Assembly (NCBI GenBank): GCA_022828595.1
Contig: JAKGHH010000001.1
Coordinates: 208,072,348-208,136,347, forward strand
Length of the DNA: 64,000 nucleotides
From: Nelumbo lutea
Taxonomy: Eukaryota; Streptophyta; Magnoliopsida; Proteales; Nelumbonaceae
Direction of reading: 5' to 3'
This document shows, piece by piece, positions 55,456 to 64,000 of the stretch. Under the pieces are notes generated by a model. The model searched no databases. It was not told where the DNA came from and was given only the letters and a program-made list of their open reading frames with translations. Every line of letters starts with the position of its first letter. The first letter of the stretch is position 1. The position numbers and the translations under genes are program-made.

Positions 55456-55686
55456 CAAGGTTCAAAGTATCAATACAGGTCGATATGTCGGTAGGGCGTA
55501 TCGGCCTGTATCGGTACTTTTATTAGGTTTTATTTTTATTTTTTTCAAAACCGGTTCAAAGAGGTTGGTTTAAGGCTCGACTACCTCTGAACAAGTATCT
55601 GACCCAATACAACCCCTGGAGGGGTGTATCGGGAACCCATCGGCATGATACATATCGGCCAATACGTATCGATACTTTGAACCTTG
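55456..55686. mobile_element. CAAGGTTC-family MITE, copy 4 (231 bp, inverted)
   Basis: Ends CAAGGTTCAAAGTATC and GATACTTTGAACCTTG, a perfect 16-bp terminal inverted repeat. 8-bp flanks ATTTTGGA (55448-55455) and CTTTTAGA (55687-55694) match at 6 of 8. The interior runs in the opposite direction to copies 1 and 2. Confidence 0.85.
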
Positions 55687-55694
55687 CTTTTAGA

Positions 55695-56093
55695 TATTGC
55701 TTACACCAAATTTATACCAACTTGTTTTAAGTTCTTGCATTCTCATTAAAGTTGCAACTACAACTATCAATGGACTCTGAAAGTCCAATGCCCGATTTGA
55801 TTCCAAATCCGAATATCTTGGATTTGGATGTTAGAATTTGCATCCAATTAATAATCTGATCGGATGTAGTTTTAACCCCTTTTGATCCAATTAAAATTTG
55901 AATCTAATAAAAATTATTATTTCATGTATATATGTAGTATAATTATGTTTATATATATGTTATTTATAATTATATAAAGTTTACAATTGATAAGTTTAAT
56001 ATTTTATATTTATACATTTACTATATATATAAATTAAAAATAATTAGGCTTTTTTCAAATTTTGTTAAATACAATAAGATGGTTACAAATTAA
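55695..56093. other. AT-rich spacer
   Basis: No gene. GATCGGATG / ATCCAATT words at 55790-55900 resemble the interior of the candidate MITE at 10352 but no ends are visible. Confidence 0.45.
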
Positions 56094-56408
56094 GGGCCTG
56101 TTTGGCATGTCTTTCCGCGCGGTCTTTCGGTTGTTTATAAGCCAGGCAGTCCGATTTTTGGTCTATTTCCATTTGGCGCGTGGAAGATTTAGCTGTTAAA
56201 AGCTAGAGCGCCGAAGAGATGCGAAAAGCCAATTTTGGACTAATTATGGGAAGATCCAAATGAAGTTTTTCGTGTTTTATTCTCACACTGAAAGACACGG
56301 AAAGACGCATAAAATGACGTATGCCTATCAAATGTATTTCAGGCTGCTCAGATCTTCATGCAAAAGCTCAATGTATCTTTTGACTATCAGAACTACCAGA
56401 AGATCTTT
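56094..56408. repeat. Dispersed repeat, copy 1 of 2 (MITE-like)
   Basis: Begins GGGCCTGTTTGGCATGTCTT and is collinear with 57485-57801, sharing CTTTCGGTTGTTTATAAG, GGAAAGAC and CTTCATGCAAAAGCT. It ends at ACCAGAAGATCTTT. Ends starting CCTGTTTGGC are common in plant MITEs, but neither copy has a matching inverted right end, so both may be truncated at the same point. Confidence 0.6.
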
Positions 56409-57484
56409 CGCCCTACATATCAGACCAGACTTAGGCCTAACCCAACTCAGGCGTCAAGCCCCCCCCCCCAAACAGCCCAAAAGAAGTTGTAACATTTGCT
56501 TGTATGAATGAGACCTCTAGGGACCAACAGCATGTATAACGTCTACTTCTACCTCAAAAAGCAAACAAGAAAAATCTTTGATTATCCACTTCAATCGGCA
56601 TCCTCCGACTACCCACAACTTTTCATCAGCATCAATGAGCACAAATGTCAAGCAATTTAGAGATCATTACATAAATAGAATCAAGAAAACATCTTGGTTA
56701 ATTACCTTATACAATTAAGTTGTAGTGCCATTGTGGGTATGTTGATCTGAGGCCACTTAAACCCTATCCAAAGACAATTCTCTGGGTTGCAATTTGAGTC
56801 AAGTGAATTCCCAATGGCTTTCACTGATAATCTAGTTTGTTGATTTCAGCAATAAAGTAGGCGTTTCAAGATTTCATAGTGTTGCCTTTTATTTGTGAAG
56901 GAAAAATATTTCTACAAGACTACAACAACCTTGGATCAATTCTTCATACATACCCTTTTTTACTGGAAAGTGGTCCAAGCAAAGTAATGTCATACACTAC
57001 ATACTCATGCAATTAGGGCTCCATTTAAACATTGTCAGAGAACCTTTTTAGACCGAAATATCTAAGCTAAATTTGTGTTCCTGTTATACTGAAAATCTAG
57101 TTTTCTTTGTCGTTTCTACATATAGAAGGGGCCAGGGGGGTTAAAATTTTTTCACAGTTAAAAAAGAGAACAAATAATAATAGTTGAAACATTTTAATCT
57201 GCAAATTTGGTTTCCATTTTAAGGAAAACTAATGCAGACTGAAGAAGGTATTTTCTAGGAAAACTTAGGTTACAAAAATTGGAAATTGTGTCTATGACGA
57301 AGAAATACATGCTTACCATCACTTAAAGATGGACATTAATAGAAACTACATGAATGTATCACATATTTTTGTCATCTCGCAAATTCACAAAAGTTAAGGC
57401 AAAATAGGTCACCAATATTATTTTACATCACCAGTAACGTCTCTTATTGACTGCTGGTCCTAGTGAAGACCTACGATAATATAA
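56409..57484. other. Spacer, no gene
   Basis: A C run of about 11 at 56460-56470. Otherwise no coding or repeat structure seen. Confidence 0.5.
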
Positions 57485-57801
57485 GACCTGTTTGGCGTGT
57501 CTTTCATGCAGTCTTTCAGCTGTTTATAAGTCGAGGTAGACCATGCCAGTCTTTTTTCGTTTGGTTCGTAATAGATTTAATCGCCAAAGTCGGTGTGTCA
57601 AAAAGATGCAATAAGTCCATTTTGGGCTGATTTCGGGAAACTCCAAATGGAGTTTTTTGCATCTTTCTCGCTTTATTCTTGTACGGAAAGACACAAAAAG
57701 ATGCATAGTAGCCAAATTAGTTTCAGGCTACTTAAATCTTCATGCAAAAGCTTAATGTATCTTGACTGTAAGAACTACTAGAAGATCTTCCCAAAAAGAC
57801 T
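57485..57801. repeat. Dispersed repeat, copy 2 of 2 (MITE-like)
   Basis: Begins GACCTGTTTGGCGTGTCTTT. Same order of words as copy 1 over about 315 bp, ending CTAGAAGATCTTCCC. Confidence 0.6.
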
Positions 57802-58330
57802 GTAGAACTACCATTTTGGAGAATGGACTACTTGTATTGTCCCAATCCAGAATGGACTACTTGTATTTAAATCCAATTAAATAAATTATTATTAAAATTT
57901 AAAACATTATTTAGTTATTAAAATTTATATTGTTATTACATAATTTCATTATGAATATTGTAAAAATATAAAATTATTAACAATCTGAATATTATTAAAT
58001 CTATTATAGTTATTTTTGTGTTTTTAATAAATATTTTAAAGTTATTACATAATTTTATTCTAATATTTAAAATTTTTAATTCAAAATTTATTTAAATATA
58101 TATAGATTATAAGTGGGGGAGAAGATAAATAGGAATTAGAGATAATTTAGGAGAGAATAATGGTGTATTTATCTATTAGTTATTTGTAAAAATGATATGG
58201 AATAAAATAAAATAAAAAAAAGATAAAATTCCTTGTTTTGCTTTAGTATATAGATAAGAATTCAAAAAACCTCTAATCCATTTATAAAATCATATCCTTC
58301 TCTCCAGTTTCCAATTCCCATTAATTCCCA
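57802..58330. other. AT-rich spacer
   Basis: Strongly AT-rich with AATATTTTAAA-type words. No gene. Confidence 0.6.
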
Positions 58331-58875
58331 TTAAAAGAGAATGATTGATTGAACCGAACCGAACGCTACCCATTTGGAAGGTCCCTCCACGACACATCAC
58401 TCCTGGAGTGGCGGAAGCGGGGGAATCATCCCGCGAGATTGCAGCCTTTCCAATGGGATCTTGGTCTGTGGGGGCCTCACCACCGCGGAACTTTAAGCTC
58501 TCCGTAGAATGGCTTCTGGCCAGTCGGTCTCACGTCCACCCTGCTCCGTCTCCACTCCAACGATTAAACAGTGTGAGAAAGCAGAACCGTCGTCACTCGT
58601 CACTCGCAGGCCGCAGCAGAGAAGAAGAAAAGGGCGGAAAAAGATCAATAACTACAGGGTAGGCCATTGTTCATTGCAGTTAAATATATATTCCAATCTA
58701 ATGGCGTAAGAGCGGCTCGTCCTCTCACCAAAAAGGAAGGTGGCTTCTTGCTTCCAGCGCAAGAAAGAGCATTCAGAGTCAAGCCCGGAGTCAAAAGACA
58801 AACAGTAAAAAAAAAAAAGCTGGAGCGACGCCTGCCTGAAAAAAGGTTTGAGCAAGGAAGGCAGTGGGAGCAGGG
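58331..58875. other. Upstream region of F-box gene 2, GC-richer, possible exon
   Basis: Composition rises sharply at 58350. An ATG at 58509 opens MASGQSVSRPPCSVSTPT...RRRKGRKKINNYR, which meets a possible donor, ACAGG|GTAGGC, at 58659. It may be the first exon or 5' UTR exon of the F-box transcript or of another gene. No homology is recognised, and no acceptor was assigned. Confidence 0.3.
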
Positions 58876-59973
58876 ATGTCTGAAACCAGAAACGATGGAA
58901 AGAGAAGTAGAAGGAAGAAGAATCGGAAGGTGGATTTCGAAAACGTGCCGGAGGAAATCATTTTCCTAATCCTCGTTAACATCCCAGCCCATGTGCTTTA
59001 TGGCTTACGGCCAGTATGCAAGCTCTGGACTAAGCTGATATCGGAACCCTCCTTCATCGATCAACATCTCTCCCGTTCTGAATCTGCTTTACTTGGTCAA
59101 TACCGTGATCCCACTAAGGAGTGGTACATATTGAGCACCGCTTGTCTGGAGAAGAAGGGAGAGAAGTTCAGGGTTCGGGATTTGAGTATTGACCTCCCAT
59201 ATCGATTTCGAATTTGTGCCAGTTGCAATGGCTTAATCTTGTTGGACGACATCCACCACCAGAGTGGAGATTTATTCGTCGGTAACCCCATCACCAAAGA
59301 ATGTGTAAAGATCCCTGCTAACGATAGATTGTCTAATTCTTCATACTCATTTCGGTATGGATTCACATTTCATCCCGTCACAGGAGATTATAAAGTCTTA
59401 ATCTTTCATATGAACAAGGATTTCCGCATGTGTGAAATACTCACCCTAGGTTCTGCTACATGGAGACATGTTACTGTGCTTGAGGAATTTTACCCACGCA
59501 CTAATGAGCATATTTCTACTAAAGGCTTCCTGCATTACTTGACGAATTCTTTGGAAGAGGACAAGGATTACATGTGTTCCATAGATACAGCTGATGAAAC
59601 TTTTCACAGGACACCACTCCCTGTATGTGGAAGGCAAGATAGACTGTTGGAATGTGGGGGATTTTTAGCATTTGCGACTCGAGTTGACTCCACGGCGCAG
59701 TTTGACATATGGGTTTTGAAGGATTTCTGTGGGGGTGGTTGGGTTAAACAGCACACTGTTGTTCTTGAAGGTGTAAAGTTTGCCCGTAAGAGAAGCCTTA
59801 GCGTGATTTATCCGGTTGGAAGCTTGAAAGATGGAAAAATAATAGTCTTTACAGACACCATATCCTTCTATGCAGCTGATGTTGAATTGAAGATAGTGAA
59901 GAGGATTTGGAAGCTCCGGTTTGCAAAACTTCTACCGCATGTAAATAGCCTTGTTTCTTGCAAAACATTTTAG
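58876..59973 (+). CDS. F-box protein with F-box-associated domain (copy 2)
   Basis: 365 aa, single exon, stop TAG at 59971-59973. The start is the ATG of MSETRNDGKRSRRKK; four codons further upstream the frame begins with GTG, which is not a usual plant start. Basic N terminus, then an F-box at about residues 20-62 (VPEEIIFLILVNIPAHVLYG, LRPVCKLWTKLISEPSFI). The F-box-associated part has ASCNGLILLDD, LFVGNPITKECVKIPA, YKVLIFHMN, FDIWVLKDFCGGGWVKQH and VGSLKDGKIIVFTD. Collinear with the gene at 39566, with small length differences around residues 70-75 and 115-125. Expected role: substrate receptor of an SCF ubiquitin ligase, target unknown. No frameshift or stop, so both copies could be functional. 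Confidence 0.92.
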   Translation: MSETRNDGKRSRRKKNRKVDFENVPEEIIFLILVNIPAHVLYGLRPVCKLWTKLISEPSFIDQHLSRSESALLGQYRDPTKEWYILSTACLEKKGEKFRVRDLSIDLPYRFRICASCNGLILLDDIHHQSGDLFVGNPITKECVKIPANDRLSNSSYSFRYGFTFHPVTGDYKVLIFHMNKDFRMCEILTLGSATWRHVTVLEEFYPRTNEHISTKGFLHYLTNSLEEDKDYMCSIDTADETFHRTPLPVCGRQDRLLECGGFLAFATRVDSTAQFDIWVLKDFCGGGWVKQHTVVLEGVKFARKRSLSVIYPVGSLKDGKIIVFTDTISFYAADVELKIVKRIWKLRFAKLLPHVNSLVSCKTF

Positions 59974-60469
59974 AGCCCCTTTTGAGGTATCTTTCTTAGA
60001 CTCTTCATGTCTTGGTATTATTGCATTCTGTTTTTAATTTTCATTCTATATGTTCTTGCATTTGAAGTTTTGAACTTCCTATACAACCCTAAGCTTTTGT
60101 TTTATTCTGCAAGTAGATGCTTGAGTTTATGATGGTTGGAACTTGGAATACTTTTCGAACCTTATCATAGTTAAGTATGCGATTCATGCTAGACATTAGT
60201 CTGAGATTTAACATTATCTTGTTCCTTAAAATAAGTAGCATATGTGTGGTTCATCTTATGATTATCCCAGAAAAAAATGGCCAAACATTTTCATTATAAT
60301 TTAATTAAAAATAACAAAACCAAAACTAGGAGATAAGAGAGTTGCATCTAGTGTTTAAAAGTGAGAGGCATGGGAAAGTGCAAAGGCCTTCTAGTGCCCA
60401 AGGTCCAATATATAAGGTCAGGTCAGGTGTGCACCCAAATGAAGCAAGGTACAAAGTTTTGGAAAAAAT
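59974..60469. other. 3' flank of F-box gene 2, duplicated with copy 1
   Basis: Aligns with 40634 to about 40907 (GTTTTTAATTTT, TTGGAATACTTTT, CTTATCATAGTT, GATTATCCCAG). Beyond about 60290 no similarity or gene is seen. Confidence 0.6.
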
Positions 60470-60905
60470 ACATAAGAAATACAGAAGGATTAATTTTAAA
60501 AGATTGGTTCTCTCTGTTGGGAAGCTTTTCTTTGGAGGTTAAATACCGTGGACAATCTTCAAAAAAGAAGAACCTTCCTTTGCATATCCCCTAATAGGTG
60601 TTTTCCATGCAAAGATAGTGGTGAGAGTTGTTATGACCTTCTAATCTCTTGCCCTTTTGTTGTAGGCATTTGAGAAAGGTTTTTTATTCTGTTTGGATGC
60701 AGCCATGCAGGTGGAATATACTTTTGTGATTAGTGGCGTATTTGATCTTGTGACCTTCGTCATGTGGCCAAAGAGAACGGGTGGAATCTTGTGGAAATGT
60801 TCTAGGTCTACTCTCGTTTGGATGGTTTGGGTGGAGAGAAATTCTAAAATCTTCAGTTAGAAGGAAAGAGATGTGATAGGTAGTCTAGGGTTCTGTGCTA
60901 AGCGG
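60470..60905 (+). pseudogene. LINE zf-RVT relic
   Basis: Broken frames give SCYDLLISCPFVVGI (about 60627-60670), FILFGCSHAGGIYF and WMVWVERNSKIF, the same order as CYHLLISCPFVAAIWNW, FDLFECRWNLP and WTIWEERNSRIF in the LINE at 25850-26236. Several stops and frameshifts. The fragment repeats the point at which the next LINE copy begins, so it is a separate insertion. Confidence 0.65.
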
Positions 60906-60933
60906 TGCTTTTTGAATAAAAAGGACTGAATGA

Positions 60934-61109
60934 AGTTGTATAAGTTATGTATATCTGTCCAAAGGGTAATGAAGTTTTTGGTGGGAGATGAAAGTAGGGT
61001 GTATTTTGAGAAGATGAATGGCTTAACACACAACCCTAGATTGCCTTCACATCTTTGGACAGATACACAACCTATACAACTTTGGACAGATACACATAAC
61101 CTATACAAC
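60934..61109. repeat. Small inverted-repeat unit with duplicated right arm
   Basis: The left arm GTTGTATAAGTTATGTATATCTGTCCAAA (29 bp, 60934-60962) is inverted against TTTGGACAGATACACATAACC...CAAC (61081-61109). A tandem near-copy of the right arm lies at 61054-61080 (TTTGGACAGATACACAACC...). The interior is about 90 bp. It sits between two LINE fragments. It may be a tiny foldback element or a duplication made at a break. Confidence 0.65.
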
Positions 61110-61132
61110 AGTTACTTCCTTGGCTTCTATCA

Positions 61133-62036
61133 TTGTTTGGGTGTAGATGGGATATGCCAACAGAAGTAACTACAATCTTTAACCCTTCTATGTTCTATTG
61201 GCCCCATAAAAGAGGAAGGAAGATGTGGAGGTGTGCACGAGCAGCCCTGTTATGGAAAATTTGGGAAGAAAGGAATGCCAGGATCTTCCAGGAAAAGGGG
61301 AGAAGCAGTCAGGCCTTGAAGGGCTGCATTTTGTATAGGGCAATACATTGGTTAAAGACTCTAGATTTGTTTGATCATTTCTCCTTTACTGACTGTTGGA
61401 GGGATTGGTTATCAGTAGCAAGTTGTTGCTCCTCAAGGATAAAGGTAATGACAAGCTGGGTCCCCCCTCCTCACGGTTCTTTGAAGCTGAATTTTGATGG
61501 AAGTAGCCAGGGCAACCCGGGTCCCTCTGCTTTGGGAGGTGTACTGAGGAATGAGGCTGGAGAGGCTGTCTTACTATACTCTAGTCCTTTAGGTGTTGGG
61601 AACTCTATTCAGGCAGAGCTGTTAGCTGCAATACAAGGAATAATTCTTGCAAAAGAAATGGGTGTGGAGCAGCTTCTGGTTGAAGGGGACGCTAAGACAG
61701 TGGTGAACTGGTTAAATAATCTGGAGGATTTCACGTGGGACTACAAGAGTGAGATAAAGAAATTCAAATGGCTGACAAGGAATATGTCTGTAACAGTACA
61801 GTGGGTTGGGAGATCAGCTAATGCATTTGCTGATGTCTTGGCAAAACAAGGGACAAACAAGGAAACATTGTTTTGGGTGCAACTGTAATTTGTGTCTTTT
61901 TAACAGTCATGCACTTTTTGATGTAGTTTTTGTGTTTTCTGTATGAAGGCAGCACCTCGTGCCTCTCTAAGGGGATTTTCATGTAACCGATCTTTGAATT
62001 AATGGAATATGACTCTTTACTTATCAAAAAAATAAA
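61133..62036 (+). mobile_element. LINE 3' end with intact RNase H domain (copy B)
   Basis: The open frame to 61888 begins at FGCRWDMPTEVTTIFNP (zf-RVT), then ALLWKIWEERNARIFQEKG, a linker, KLNFDGSSQGNPGPSALGGV, AELLAAIQGIILAKEMG, LLVEGDAKTVVNWLNN, RSANAFADVLAKQGTNK and LFWVQL-stop. The RNase H acidic residues are all present. The 3' UTR (TTAATGGAATATGACTCTTTACTTATC) and A-rich tail end at about 62036. UTR and tail match copy A (41371-41954) at about 95% by eye. 5'-truncated; the open frame is a fragment of ORF2 and not a host RNase H gene. Confidence 0.85.
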
Positions 62037-62199
62037 TAAAATATTACAAGCATGTCATGAGAAAAATAGGTATTAGACTGTGATAGAATTCATAACTCTA
62101 GGAGTTGCACATGGGTAAAGACCTCAAAACTGTTTTCAGACTTTAAGGTGGAGAACTTCTTCAGGAGTTGGGGGCCAATAGTTGGCTTTTCCTCTAGGA

Positions 62200-62725
62200 T
62201 ACAAAAGATCCTAGAGGTTTGGTCACCCCCAGTGGCTGGTTGGAAGAAACTGAAATTTGATTTTTGTGGGCAATCTTGGTCCCTCAGGATTTGGAGGGGT
62301 GATTAAGGATGAGGCTGGTATTAAATGTGCCTTGTATTCAGACCCAATTGAGCAAGGTGATTCAGTAAGGGCAGAATTTTTAGCAACAGTCTTTAAGGTT
62401 GAAAAAGCTAAAGAGTAGGGAATTGGTAGTTTGATCATTGAAGGTGATTCAAAGCTAGTAGTGGGGTGATTGAAAAGAAGATGAGGTGGTAATTTGGCAT
62501 CTTAGAAATGAATTCAGGTGCTTCAAATGACCATCTGCTAACAGCTTGTCAGATGGCTTGGCTAAGCAAGGGGTTCAAAGACAACATGTGTACTGGGCAC
62601 AGTTGTAATACAGTGTTGGGTGGTTTGTTTTGTAATGGATTATGCTAGTTTCTCACAACTTGTTGTAATCCTTTCATTTTAAGATCTTAATGAATGAATG
62701 GTTTTCCGTATTGCTGATAAACAAG
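62200..62725 (+). pseudogene. LINE RNase H relic
   Basis: VGNLGPSGFGGVIKDEAGI (about 62268), QGDSVRAEFLATVFKVEKA, IGSLIIEGDSKLVVG, then a stop-rich tail and LAKQGVQRQHVYWAQL-like words at 62560-62605. The first DG motif is altered (FDFCG). The 3' UTR TTAATGAATGAATGG...CTGATAAACAAG runs to about 62725. Older than copies A and B. Confidence 0.65.
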
Positions 62726-63054
62726 GCATTAGACTGGGGGTATCTGTGTAATATTCCTATATATATGCATGCATAATCAAAAATCAAACTCATCTCAACC
62801 CAATTATAATGAGGGCATGTAATTCAGCCTCTTTCCATTTCTCCCTCCACCCAACAAGAAATCTCTTTTGAGTTCTTTTTCATCTTGTCTGTTATTATTG
62901 TTGGAAGTTGGAACATTCACAATTGATAAAAAATTACCCTGGAAGACTGACCAAAATACTCTTGATAGGAGTGGTTCTTCCTCCCAATGATTAAGTAGGT
63001 AAAGCCAAATCTTTTGCTCCAATTGGATTTCCAAGATGTGTAAAGGTAAACACC
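62726..63054. other. Spacer, no gene
   Basis: No recognisable coding or repeat feature. Confidence 0.5.
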
Positions 63055-63390
63055 TAATTGGACTTTGATGGCAGCTGCCAAGGTAACCTAGGTCCATCCA
63101 GAATTGGAGGAATTCTGAGAGATAAAGACAGCAATATGTTGTCTCTTTTCTCAGGACCAGTGGGTGAAGGTGATTCTGTAAGGGCAGAGCTACTAGCAGC
63201 GGTACAAGGTATACAAATGGCTAGTCAATTAGGAGTGAACAATTTGTTAGTAGAAGGAGATTCCTAGGTTTGGGCATGTTTAGTGTTTATGATTCAGTCC
63301 TTGGGGGAGGTAACATCTCGTGCCTCTTCCTAGGCTGTTTGTATTTCTGATATTTATTTCAATAAAATTACTCTCATTTATAAAAAAAAG
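63055..63390 (+). pseudogene. LINE RNase H relic with internal deletion
   Basis: LDFDGSCQGNLGPSRIGGIL, FSGPVGEGDSVRAELLAAV and NNLLVEGDS then a stop; the HxxxxAN..AD end is missing and the 3' UTR (TCGTGCCTCTTCCTAGGC...AATAAAATTACTCTCATTTA) follows directly, ending in an A run at 63381-63389. Related to the 25210-28054 LINE. Confidence 0.7.
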
Positions 63391-63394
63391 GCAA

Positions 63395-63660
63395 ATACCT
63401 AACTTGACAGTCTTGACATCTGAAAACATCAGCACAATGTTCAAGAAGGTCCCCATTTATGTAGCCAACTTGCCATTACCAATCATCATGGCCTTACCCA
63501 AATTGAACTTAAGATTGGACATGGCTTCATTTTTTTTCCCAATAGCCCGCAAATTGAGTGCTTGGTCCACCAAAACATTGATAAAAGTTAGCTTGTCATC
63601 AACATATTGTAAAGAGAAATTATAGGACCATTCTCCCCCAATCGGAAGCCTTCAGTAAAT
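63395..63660 (-). pseudogene. LINE reverse transcriptase scrap
   Basis: The minus strand reads FSLQYVDDKLTFINVLVDQA then NLRAIGKKNEAMSNLKFNLG and KAMMIGNGKLAT, the YxDD box and following helix of LINE RT. One indel in an A run at about 63530 breaks the frame. Opposite in orientation to its neighbours. Confidence 0.65.
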
Positions 63661-64000
63661 CCTAATTGCAATCTTATGCATAGTTTAAAATGTTGACATA
63701 TTTCCTAATACTTCTGCAGCATATTTCTATTTCCATGGGTACCCGTTTGAAATATTACTATGATTGACACATTTTCTAGTGAAAACTACCAAGGGTACTC
63801 TGATTGACACATTACTAATCGTCATTCTCTTACCCAAGTAGTAGTATTTTTGCCTGGTTAGTGCTTAGTGAAGAGGATGGTCACTTTGAGCCATCTCAAA
63901 ATTCTTTTTGGATGTGATTTTAAATTAGTTTTTGTCTGTTTAGTTTGTAGTAGATTATTACTTGATCTATTAGAATCATTTGCCCTTTCTATGAGTTCAA
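63661..64000. other. Spacer at window end
   Basis: Nothing recognised. The words TCTGATTGACACATTACTA and ATGATTGACACATTTTCTA recur at about 63800 and 63760, a short local repeat. Confidence 0.5.

Noticed and set aside
58864..58875. Four-codon extension of F-box gene 2
   Set aside because: It begins with GTG; the first ATG is at 58876.

Overview
The window looks like nuclear DNA of a flowering plant, probably a eudicot with a repeat-rich genome; the species cannot be told from the sequence. The signs are plant Copia and Gypsy LTR retrotransposons, plant LINEs with a terminal RNase H domain, hAT-, Tourist- and Mutator-like TIR elements with target-site duplications (TSDs), a tRNA-derived SINE, F-box genes with an F-box-associated domain, and one GT-AG intron. 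AT-rich spacer separates them. I saw no rRNA or tRNA gene, CRISPR array, operon or bacterial feature.

Host-type genes are few. A two-exon Myb/SANT-like gene lies at 11671-12684 (-). Two paralogous, apparently intronless F-box genes lie 19 kb apart at 39566-40633 (+) and 58876-59973 (+). All three have clean reading frames. Nearly every other coding signal is a decayed mobile element.

Layout. 1-11.6 kb: AT-rich spacer with MITEs, a 267-bp solo LTR (7141-7407), a 151-bp foldback, a 1.8-kb solo LTR (8007-9788) and a SINE. 11.7-12.7 kb: Myb/SANT gene. 13.4-24.4 kb: a retroelement pile-up in which a LINE tail is followed by a Gypsy element, which runs at about 18,245 into an Angela/BARE-like Copia polyprotein. 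That runs at about 20,397 into a long LTR holding a hAT MITE, followed by a gypsy-type gene relic and a further LTR piece. 25.2-28.1 kb: a 5'-truncated LINE with a 16-bp TSD. 29.3-36.9 kb: a full-span Copia element whose 3' LTR is split by a 1.93-kb solo LTR. 37.5-38.1 kb: LINE scraps. 39.6-40.6 kb: F-box gene 1. 41.4-51.4 kb: LINE remnants of several families, a small hAT MITE and a 1.19-kb Mutator-like TIR element. 52.3-57.8 kb: a MITE-dense tract with four copies of one 8-bp-TSD family. 58.9-60.0 kb: F-box gene 2. 60.5-63.7 kb: four or five further LINE fragments.

How it fits together. The order of events can be read from nesting: LTRs inside LTRs, MITEs inside LTRs and MITEs inside MITEs. 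Four copies of one 1.8-2.3 kb LTR family, two of them solo with perfect TSDs, show that recombination has removed internal regions. The F-box pair is a local duplication including about 270 bp of 3' flank. I found no previously undescribed multi-gene system. The most unusual structures are the Gypsy-Copia junction inside an open frame, a conserved 17-bp palindrome in the long LTRs, and the cluster of CAAGGTTC-terminated MITEs.
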